A DNA stretch of 37,019 bases from Deltaproteobacteria bacterium (lineage in GTDB: Bacteria > Desulfobacterota > Desulfarculia > Adiutricales > Adiutricaceae), in assembly GCA_031265205.1 (NCBI GenBank), contig JAISCZ010000165.1, positions 1-37,019 of the forward strand. The letters run 5' to 3'. Below, piece by piece: positions 1 through 6,248 of the stretch (its first letter is position 1; the number at the start of each line of letters is the position of its first letter). The position numbers and the translations under genes were made by a program. The notes below the pieces were generated by a model. That model saw only the letters and a program-made list of their open reading frames with translations, had not been told where the DNA came from and made no database searches.

Positions 1-242
1 TCCCATATGGATTCAGTCGTAACCATGTCCAACTCTGTTTTTAAAGCCTCCTGAAGCTCTAAATAGAAATCGGTAAATTCATAGTAATCAAGAATTTTTC
101 CTTTTTCTATATGAAGATCAATGTCGCTATCCACCTTGGAGTCGCCGCGCGCGCGGGAGCCGAACAACCATACCCGTTCGACTCCGCGCTTTTTGGCTAT
201 CGGCTCGACAATCTTTTTGACGTCCTCGACCGTCAAATCCAT
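1..242 (-). CDS. MNT-type nucleotidyltransferase domain protein (3' part beyond window edge)
   Basis: Reading leftward from an ATG at 242, an open frame runs off the window with no stop, giving 80 codons. It begins MDLTVEDVKKIVEPIAKKRG and contains GSRARGDSKVDSDIDL, the GSxARGxxxxxSDIDL signature of minimal nucleotidyltransferases (MNT/MntA, DNA polymerase beta superfamily); the two Asp residues of SDIDL are metal ligands. A good ribosome-binding site, AAGGAG, sits 7 bases before the ATG, which fixes the start. Family knowledge: stand-alone MNT proteins are usually the antitoxin of a HEPN/MNT pair, where they add AMP to the HEPN toxin. The partner would lie downstream, outside the window. The far end is more AT-rich than the 5' end. 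The domain call is secure; the toxin-antitoxin role is inference. Confidence 0.85.
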   Translation of the reverse strand, partial: MDLTVEDVKKIVEPIAKKRGVERVWLFGSRARGDSKVDSDIDLHIEKGKILDYYEFTDFYLELQEALKTELDMVTTESIW

Positions 243-431
243 CGCGAACTCCTTCGGGCGCCTCTTGCCAGTGGATCGAAGCCAGGCTTCCAAGCGATCG
301 GCCCTCAATCATAGTAGACCAATATCGGCCAACCCGCGACCTCGCGGCGCTAGAGCCGCCCGCGCCCCGCCGCCGCGAGATCCGGGGAAGGAGGGCGCGA
401 TTCCTCCCCGGAGCGAGCTCCGGGGGATTCC

Positions 432-963
432 TCGCGTAAGATAGTTGAACCGCGCGAGACGGTAATCGGGCTGATTAAGGCCGGAAAGATCAGGAGGTTC
501 ATCATCATAGGCGGCCGCGACGGGGCCAAGAGCTCGCGCTCGAACTTCGCCCGCCTGGCCGAGCTCGCGCCGCGGGACGCCGTGATCCTGACGCTGGGAC
601 GCGGCGAGTTTCGGCTTCTCGCTCTCGGCCTCGGGGATATAGACGGGCCGCCGCGCCCGCTCGACCTGGGATAGCGCGACGACGCGCGCTCGGCCATAAA
701 GATAGCCTCCGCCCTCTCCTCGGCCCTGAAGATTCCCCCTAGGCCGGCTTCCCTTGAGCCTGGCCCTGTCCTGGCGCGAGCGGAAAGCCCGCGCCGTCCT
801 CCTGAGCCTCTCGCGCCTGGGCGGCGAAAACATCAGGCTCGGTCCGTCCCTACCCGCCTTCGTCCGCCCGGAGCCGTTGGCGGCGCTCTCCTCCCGCTGG
901 GGCCTGAAGTCCATCTCGACGCCGGAAAAGGACTTGGAGGCGATGATGGACGGTCGGCCTTAG
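432..963 (+). pseudogene. hcp: hcp (hydroxylamine reductase / hybrid-cluster protein) C-terminal remnant
   Basis: Two adjoining frames reproduce the C-terminal third of the hybrid-cluster protein. The first (about 432-745) reads GLIKAGKIRRFIIIGG, then DGAK, a LTLG/FRLLALGLGDI stretch and PRPLDLG, and hits an in-frame TAG where Hcp has the Gln of GQCND. After a frameshift near 745-754 it resumes as SLALSWRERKARAVLLSLSR, then NIRLGPSLPAF and STPEKDLEAMM, ending at 963. All three cluster-ligand cysteines of this region (GGCDG, LACGK, GQCND) are Arg, each encoded CGC where TGC is expected, and the 28- and 25-residue spacings between them are kept. The ligand Glu of SWYEQKA survives. With a stop, a frameshift and lost ligands it cannot make a functional enzyme. 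No upstream Hcp domains were found, so the 5' part appears deleted. Hcp normally handles nitrosative stress. Confidence 0.88.
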
Positions 964-1210
964 GCCTGGGCCCGCGACGCGGACGCGTCAGCTACCCGGA
1001 CGGACCCCCGCGCGCGCCCCGACGGAGGGGGTTCCATAACGCGACCGCGATAATTCCGCCAGGCCGCGCGGGAGCCGGTCGCCGCCTCGGTCCCGCCTGA
1101 AATTAGCGGTCGCGGGGAGGGACTCCAGCAAAGTATCCGTTCGCGGGCGGGGGGCGGAGGCGCCTCAAGGTCACGCCCTCCGCGCGCGCGAACGGCGGAG
1201 TTAAAAAGTG

Positions 1211-1239
1211 TTGACAAATAGTTTTGAATTGTCTAGCAT
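1211..1239 (+). promoter_or_regulatory. sigma70-type promoter for the candidate small RNA
   Basis: A perfect -35 box TTGACA (1211-1216), a 17-base spacer and a -10 box TAGCAT (1234-1239). The predicted start is near 1246. It lies in a short AT-rich island inside GC-rich sequence and no good reading frame follows before the terminator ending at 1469. A second possible -10 (TATAAT, 1306-1311) lacks a convincing -35. Confidence 0.55.
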
Positions 1240-1245
1240 AGTTAA

Positions 1246-1469
1246 AAATTGGGTTCCCGAGGCCCCCCGCGCTTCCCTTGCCGCGGCGGTTCGCCTCTCT
1301 AAATATATAATGAGGGTCCGAGTTGTTAAGGATCGTCATTTGGGCGCCCACGCCGTTAGTGGGCGCTTTATCCGGAGGCTTTTAGCCGTCCGGGTTGTTT
1401 GTCTGAGAAATCTACTTTTCTAGCCCCCTTAGGAGACCTTCAACAAGTTTCCTGAGGGGGCGTTTTTTT
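1246..1469 (+). ncRNA. candidate structured small RNA, about 220 nt
   Basis: This segment lies between a consensus-like promoter and a strong intrinsic terminator and has no convincing coding frame. It folds by eye into at least three hairpins: an 8-bp perfect stem with a 7-base loop (1344-1366), an 8-bp stem with one bulged G and a 5-base loop (1372-1393), and the 12-bp terminator stem (1423-1461). If the TATAAT at 1306 is the real -10, the RNA would be about 150 nt. I could not match it to 6S, SRP, tmRNA or RNase P RNA. It could also be the leader of the gene at 1602, but the terminator intervenes. Promoter, terminator and hairpins are seen; the RNA itself is inferred. Confidence 0.4.
1423..1469 (+). 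terminator. intrinsic terminator, 12-bp stem
   Basis: GCCCCCTTAGGA (1423-1434) pairs over its whole length (one G-T pair) with TCCTGAGGGGGC (1450-1461) around a 15-base loop. Seven T residues follow at 1463-1469. Confidence 0.85.
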
Positions 1470-1487
1470 GGGGGGAAGGGACGCGCG

Positions 1488-1574
1488 CCCGAGCGAGAGC
1501 GCCCGAGCCGTTGCTTTTAGGGTCTTTTTTCCCTTAAAAAGAGAAAGCGTTTTTTTAAGGGCGCTCGGGTTTTT
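1488..1574 (+). terminator. long structured hairpin ending in a T-tract
   Basis: CCCGAGCG (1488-1495) pairs with CGCTCGGG (1562-1569), followed by TTTTT. The enclosed sequence holds a second stem in which CTTTTAGGG (1514-1522) pairs with CCCTTAAAAAG (1531 on) with one bulge. It sits just before the gene at 1602, so it could be a second terminator of the upstream transcript or an attenuator for that gene. Confidence 0.4.
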
Positions 1575-1601
1575 CAACAATCGCCACCCTGGAGACTTCT
1601 T

Positions 1602-3632
1602 ATGCCGCGGTCCTTTCGCTTTCTTTTCGTCCTAACGGCCTTAGGCGCCCTCGCGCTGGCGGGCGGCCCCGCGCGGGGGGAGGATTACGTGGTCCAAGTG
1701 GGCTCCTTCGCCACGAGCGAGGCCGCCGCGAGCGAGTCGAGCCGCCTTTTGGGCCTGGGCGTGCCCTCTTTCCAAAGGACCGAGGAGGTGGCGGGGGTAG
1801 GGCTCGCGCGCCGGGTCTACGTGGGTCCCTTTTCCACCCGGGCCGAGGCCAACGCCGCGGCGAGCGCCCTGAAGAGCGGGGGGACCATCCAAGATTTTTT
1901 AATCCGCGCGGAAACGGACTCCGCCCCGGTCGCCGCGCCCGGAGTTAGCGCCCCGGTCGCCCCCGCCGCCCCGGCGGCCGCGGATCCGGGCCTTCAAAGC
2001 GCCCCGGTTCTCGTTTTGCCCCCCTCCGCTGGCCCCGCGACTCCCCCGGCCGAAACGCTGGGCGGCGCCTACGGACCCGCCCCCATGACGGGCCCCGGGG
2101 GAGAGAGCGTGGGGGCTAGCCCCCCGCCGCCGCCCTCCGTAGGCCAGGCGGCCCCGGACGGCTCTTGGCCCGCCGCGCCAGAGAGCGCGCCGCCGCGGGC
2201 GGTGGCGCCCGGCGAAACGGTCTACTGGGGCCCGGAGGGCGGCGGCGCCGCCCCCGTCAATCCGGCGGACGCCGACTGGCCGGCCCCCACCCAGGCCCAG
2301 TTGGAAGCCTTGGGCGCGGCCCCCGCCGCTCCCCCGGCGCTTCCCCCCGCCGCTCCCCTGGTCGTGGGCCCTCCCATCCCGGAAAACACCCCGACCTTAG
2401 CCCCCGCCGCTCCCCTGGCCGTGGGCCCTCCCATCCCGGAGACCACCCCGACCTTAAGCCCCGCCGCCCCCGCCGCGCCGCCCGCGACGGACTGGGGCGC
2501 GTCCCCGGCCTTCGGGGGGCCGGCCCCCAGCGCGGCGACGCCCCCGAGCGCGCCCGCCCCCGGCAAGCCTTACCAGAAGATCAATGGCTTCGCGGCGTTG
2601 GTGGATCTCTCCTCCAGCGAGCTTTGGCTCTCCCCCTGCCAGGGCGGTTTGGTGAAGGCCGAGGCGGAGACCATTCTGCTGCGTAAGATGAGCCACCGGA
2701 TTCCCAATCTGCCGTACGTCGCCGCGCTGAGGGTTTTCGGCTACAAGCAGGCTTGGCGGGAAATCGACTATACCGCCCTCTATTACGGCCCCACGGCTTT
2801 CGCGCGGGACGACTTTGAGGCCGCCGTCGGCCGGCTCGCCCCCGCCAACGCCATTTCCCCCTTCAGCGTGGGGATTAGGGCCTTAAACCAGGAGTTGGCG
2901 GCGATGAGTTCCCCCCGGGCCATACTGATGTTCTCGGATTTCGAGGTGACTTCCTCCAACCCGGGGGATCCCCCGGGGGAGGCCCGCAAACTGAGGGATC
3001 TCTACGGGGCGGAGACCAGGTTTTACTCTTTCTACTCGACCAAGGACAAAAAGGCCCGGACCCTGGCCAACAATATCGCCGCGGCGGGCGGGGGGATCGC
3101 CTATGACATGTGCGCCATGCTGGAGGACGAGGCGGCCTTCGAGGCCATGATGATGGAGATCTTCGGGCCCAAGGAGGAGCCCCCCTGCGCGGACGCGGAC
3201 GGCGACGGGGTCTGCGACGACAAGGACGTCTGCCCCTCCACGCCCCCGGGGGCCCCCGTCGACGCGCGGGGCTGCTGGATAGCCGCCTACAGCCAGTTCT
3301 TCGATTTCGACAAGAGCGAGGTCAAGAGCCAGTTCTATCCCCGCTTGGAGTCCGCCGCCCAGATTATCAAGGACAATCCCCAGATCGCCCGGGTGACCAT
3401 CGCCGGGCACGCCGACGCCAAAGGCTCCGACGCCTATAACCTGGAACTCGGGCGCAAAAGGGCCGAGGCGGTCAAAGCCCTCCTCGTCAAGTACGGGGCC
3501 CAGCCCGAAAGGCTCGTGGTCGAGTCCTTCGGCAAGTCCGCGCCCATCGCGGACAATTCCACGGAAGAGGGCCGGGCCCAAAACCGGCGGGTGGAGTTCC
3601 ACGTGGGGGACGTTCCCCCGGAGGCGCGGTAG
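1602..3632 (+). CDS. exported SPOR + VWA-like + thrombospondin-3 + OmpA peptidoglycan-binding protein
   Basis: 676 residues. A signal peptide (about 1-26) is followed by a SPOR domain (about 28-102, YVVQVGSFATSEAAA and RRVYVGPFSTRAEANAAASAL), which in other proteins binds denuded glycan strands at division sites. Next comes an Ala/Pro linker of about 220 residues containing a 19-residue repeat. A von Willebrand A-like region (about 329-525) begins with DLSSS at 335-339, matching the DxSxS metal-ion site. A Cys-paired calcium-binding thrombospondin type 3 segment (ADGDGVCDDKDVCP, about 530-560) precedes an OmpA C-terminal domain (563-672) with TIAGHADAKGSDAYNLELGR and a terminal NRRVEFHV, which holds peptidoglycan through its stem peptide. 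GGAGA lies upstream of the ATG. The protein probably works in the periplasm as a cell-wall-linked structural or sensing protein. Having SPOR and OmpA at opposite ends is uncommon. Domain calls are strong; the role is inferred. Confidence 0.9.
   Translation: MPRSFRFLFVLTALGALALAGGPARGEDYVVQVGSFATSEAAASESSRLLGLGVPSFQRTEEVAGVGLARRVYVGPFSTRAEANAAASALKSGGTIQDFLIRAETDSAPVAAPGVSAPVAPAAPAAADPGLQSAPVLVLPPSAGPATPPAETLGGAYGPAPMTGPGGESVGASPPPPPSVGQAAPDGSWPAAPESAPPRAVAPGETVYWGPEGGGAAPVNPADADWPAPTQAQLEALGAAPAAPPALPPAAPLVVGPPIPENTPTLAPAAPLAVGPPIPETTPTLSPAAPAAPPATDWGASPAFGGPAPSAATPPSAPAPGKPYQKINGFAALVDLSSSELWLSPCQGGLVKAEAETILLRKMSHRIPNLPYVAALRVFGYKQAWREIDYTALYYGPTAFARDDFEAAVGRLAPANAISPFSVGIRALNQELAAMSSPRAILMFSDFEVTSSNPGDPPGEARKLRDLYGAETRFYSFYSTKDKKARTLANNIAAAGGGIAYDMCAMLEDEAAFEAMMMEIFGPKEEPPCADADGDGVCDDKDVCPSTPPGAPVDARGCWIAAYSQFFDFDKSEVKSQFYPRLESAAQIIKDNPQIARVTIAGHADAKGSDAYNLELGRKRAEAVKALLVKYGAQPERLVVESFGKSAPIADNSTEEGRAQNRRVEFHVGDVPPEAR
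2346..2459 (+). repeat. 57-bp in-frame tandem repeat, two units
   Basis: Units 2346-2402 and 2403-2459 differ at only a few positions and encode two copies of a 19-residue Pro/Ala unit with the core VGPPIPE(N/T)TPTL in the linker of the SPOR/OmpA protein. A partial third unit follows. The in-frame period lets copy number change linker length without disrupting the gene. Confidence 0.8.
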
Positions 3633-3702
3633 CGGCGCCTTGCAGAGCCCGTCCCCCCGGGGGCCCTTTGCCAAAGGGCCTGAAGTGGGCTATGCTAGAA
3701 AA

Positions 3703-3760
3703 GTCCCAGGGGGACGCGCGCGCCCGCGCGCGTCCCTTAAGGGCCGCGCTGGGCTTTTTT
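3703..3760 (+). terminator. branched intrinsic terminator
   Basis: An 11-bp perfect GC stem (3711-3721 with 3726-3736, 4-base loop) sits inside an outer CCCAG/CTGGG pairing (3705-3709 with 3749-3753), and CTTTTTT follows at 3754-3760. It would end transcription from the SPOR/OmpA gene. Confidence 0.6.
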
Positions 3761-3783
3761 AAAGGGCGAAGTGGGGGGCGGTT

Positions 3784-4158
3784 ATGATCGGACCGGTCAA
3801 TAGGGGAAATATCGCCTCGATCTTCGCGGCGGCCACCTTTAAGACGGCTCTCCACAACGAGAGGACCAACGTCACCCAGCTCCTGACCCGGAGCGAGGCC
3901 CAGGCCATGGCCCACAATTCCTCTGGGCCCATACAGCGTTTCTCCTATTTGGCGCGGCAAATCCAGCCGGTCTCGGTGGGCCGCCACCTCAACTCGCATA
4001 TCCCGGATCTGACCAAGCAGAGCTACAGCGCCCTGGCCGACGCCCAAAGCAATTACCACGCCGGGGACTACCTTCCGAAAAACTACGGCGCCCTGGGCCA
4101 GGTGGCCCAGATCGCCGACCAGGCCTCCGCCGGGGTGGTCATCAACCGCGTAATCTAA
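3784..4158 (+). CDS. hypothetical protein, 124 residues
   Basis: I do not recognise this protein. It starts at an ATG preceded by a purine-rich GTGGGGGGCGG. The codon use is that of the neighbouring host genes, with strong third-position G/C. The protein begins MIGPVNRGNIASIFAAATFK and is polar and Gln/Asn/Ser/Ala-rich, without an obvious signal peptide, membrane segment or Cys motif. The composition (ALADAQSNYHAG, GALGQVAQIADQA) recalls small alpha-helical proteins. It lies 69 bases before the permease gene on the same strand and could be co-transcribed with it. The opposite strand is also open here, but that frame is Arg/Gly/Pro-rich and has no start signal. Confidence 0.7.
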   Translation: MIGPVNRGNIASIFAAATFKTALHNERTNVTQLLTRSEAQAMAHNSSGPIQRFSYLARQIQPVSVGRHLNSHIPDLTKQSYSALADAQSNYHAGDYLPKNYGALGQVAQIADQASAGVVINRVI

Positions 4159-4227
4159 AGGCGAGAGCCTTTCCGCCCGCCGCCGCGCGCTCCCCCTCTC
4201 TCCCCGGGGACTTTCTTTAAGGGTTCT

Positions 4228-5358
4228 ATGTCTTTCAATATCTCCGAATTCGCGCGCGTCAACCGGGTCATCCTCATTTGGACCGCGTTTGGGGCCCTTC
4301 TCTATATCCTGAGGGATCTCTTCGGGCTGGTCTTCATCACCTTTATCATGTGCTTTATCGCCCACGGGGTCTCGCGCTGGATCGCCGGCGCCACCCGCTG
4401 GAACCGCCGGGTCGTGGTGGTGGGCACTTACCTCCTTTTTTTGGTGGCCATCGCGAGCTTTCTCGTTTACGGCTTTCCCCGCATTCTCTCCGAGGCCAAG
4501 ACCTTTTCCGAGCAACTGCCCAACACCTTGGACCAGTTGGACGATCGGCTCACGGCTTTAAGGGAGAGCAATCCCACCCTCGCCCCGGGCTTGGAAAAAC
4601 TCCAAGACGCCCTGACCCTCGACGCCATCATCAACCAGGGCTGGGCCTGGAGCCGGGGCCTCATCGGCCGGGCCTGGCATTACGTCTCTTGGTTCGCCAT
4701 CTCCATTATCTTCAGTTTCCTCATCGTCTTTGAGCTCCCGGAACTCATCACCAAGTTCCGGGCCCTGAGGCATACCCGCCTCCACGTCATCTACGACGAA
4801 ATGGTCGCCAGCGTCATTCAGTTCGGCAAGGTCGTCGGGGAAAATTTCCGGGCGCAGATCTACATTTCCTTTTTCAACACGGCCCTCACCTTTATCGGGC
4901 TCACCATTATCGGGACCGGGACCACGGCCCTCCTGTCCGTCGTGGTTTTTTCCTGCGGCCTCATTCCCGTTTTAGGGGTCTTCATCTCCTCCGTCCCGAT
5001 TATGCTGGTGGCTATCAACGTGGGCGGGACCCACATGCTGATAGCGGTTCTCTTCCTCATTATCGTGACCCACGCGATGGAGGCCTATATCCTCAATCCC
5101 CGGATCGTCTCGTCCTTTTTGAAGCTGAACCCCGTCATCACTTTGATGATCCTCTATCTGGCCCACAGTTTAATGGGCATGTGGGGCATGTTTCTGGGGG
5201 TGCCCATTTCGGTGTATATCTACCGCTATATAATCATCGGCGGGAAAAGCGAAACCCTGCTCGCCAGGCTCAAAGAGGCCCGCAAGGCGCGGGCCGTCCC
5301 CAATGGCGGCGCCCCGGCGCCCCCGCCCGAGGAGGCGGAGCCAAGGGCGGAAGATTAA
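4228..5358 (+). CDS. AI-2E family transporter (PerM/YdiK-type permease)
   Basis: 376 residues with about seven or eight hydrophobic segments. A pair lies at the N-terminus (ILIWTAFGALLYILRDLFGL and a following stretch), then a soluble loop (about 85-145, SEAKTFSEQLPNTLDQLDDR), then the family core: FRAQIYISFFNTALTFIGL, the PVLGVFISSVPIMLVAI stretch, HAMEAYILNPRIVSS, and the closing SLMGMWGMFLGVPISVYIYR. The N(P)RIVS motif and the GVFLGVPI-type ending are hallmarks of the AI-2E/UPF0118 family. Members export autoinducer-2 or act as Na+/H+ antiporters, so the name does not fix the substrate. The start is supported by the length match and AAGGG about 6 bases upstream. The C-terminal tail is a short acidic Pro-rich stretch. 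Confidence 0.9.
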   Translation: MSFNISEFARVNRVILIWTAFGALLYILRDLFGLVFITFIMCFIAHGVSRWIAGATRWNRRVVVVGTYLLFLVAIASFLVYGFPRILSEAKTFSEQLPNTLDQLDDRLTALRESNPTLAPGLEKLQDALTLDAIINQGWAWSRGLIGRAWHYVSWFAISIIFSFLIVFELPELITKFRALRHTRLHVIYDEMVASVIQFGKVVGENFRAQIYISFFNTALTFIGLTIIGTGTTALLSVVVFSCGLIPVLGVFISSVPIMLVAINVGGTHMLIAVLFLIIVTHAMEAYILNPRIVSSFLKLNPVITLMILYLAHSLMGMWGMFLGVPISVYIYRYIIIGGKSETLLARLKEARKARAVPNGGAPAPPPEEAEPRAED

Positions 5359-6248
5359 AGGGCGCGGGGCGCGGGCGCGCCGCGCTCTAAATTTACGTGG
5401 GGAAAAGGCTTTTCGCCGCCCCTCGCGTCTCCCTCGCGGGCGCGCGAGGGAGCTTTCGCCAACGCGGGCGCGCCCTTTTAAACGAATCGGAGCGCTTCGG
5501 CGCGGGCGGCTTTCTTGGGTCGGCGCCGCGACGCGCGCGCTTGGACGCGGAGGCGCGGCTATTTTTTTTAAGGCCCGCGGTTTTTTCGCGGCGCCCGCCC
5601 CGGTTTTTGCGCGCGCGCGCCGGGCGGGGAAAAGGCGGGGAAGAGTTTGTCAATTTATTTTTTCGCGATAAAGCGCCGCTTCTTCGCGCTAAAGCGTCGC
5701 GCGCGCCTTCCGCGCGGCGCCCGTTAAAGTTTGACATAAATTAAACGCGGCGTCGCGCTTCCCTTTTCCCTCGCGGCCGCCCGTAAATATCCGCGTCCAC
5801 GCGCCGAAAATCCCCTCGCGCGCCCGCGAGGGCCGGTGGGAAAAAAAACCGGGGGCGCAAAAATTTCTTCTCTTCACTCATTTTTTGTCATATAATAAAC
5901 CGATTTCAATCGCTCTTTGGCTCTTGTCGCCCGATCGCCCTCGCTCTCCGCGCGGGGACTTTTGGGCGCCGCCCCAAGAGCTCTTCGCCCCTTTGGCCCA
6001 CCGGAACTTTCCCCCTGGCTCGCCCCTTATCCCACGCCCCTTTATCCTTAAGCGTTTTCCCCCCAATTCCGCTCGCGTCTTTTCTTGGGACATGAAAAGC
6101 CTTGTAATTTAAGGGATTTTTGACCCCCGCGGGATCGGGCGGATCCTTAAGCGGGCGCGGTCCTTTCGGCGCGCGCGGGCCCTTTCCCCCCAGGGCCGCC
6201 GCGAGGGTTCTCGCGCGGGGGCGCGTTTCGCTCTTTGGGAGTCCGCTC
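5359..6248 (+). other. 890-base non-coding gap with CG-rich hairpins
   Basis: I see no supportable gene here. There are two perfect CG-rich hairpins: a 10-bp stem with a 4-base loop (5429-5452), which may terminate the permease transcript, and an 8-bp stem with a 4-base loop (5813-5832). An AT-rich spot at 5875-5910 contains TATAAT (5891-5896) without a clear -35; it is the best candidate promoter for the signalling operon but would imply a leader of about 350 bases. Open frames here are Arg/Pro/Ala-rich and lack ribosome-binding sites. Confidence 0.6.

Noticed and set aside
309..914. Open frame on the minus strand (about 201 codons)
   Set aside because: Opposite the hcp remnant, whose plus-strand frames match a known family; the minus frame is Arg/Ala/Gly-rich.
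1246..1469. Known housekeeping RNA (6S, SRP RNA, tmRNA)
   Set aside because: None of the conserved sequence words of these RNAs that I know is present; kept only as an unassigned small RNA candidate.
3487..4515. Open frame on the minus strand (about 342 codons)
   Set aside because: Overlaps three plus-strand genes with better start signals; the sequence is Arg/Gly/Asp-rich without recognisable motifs.
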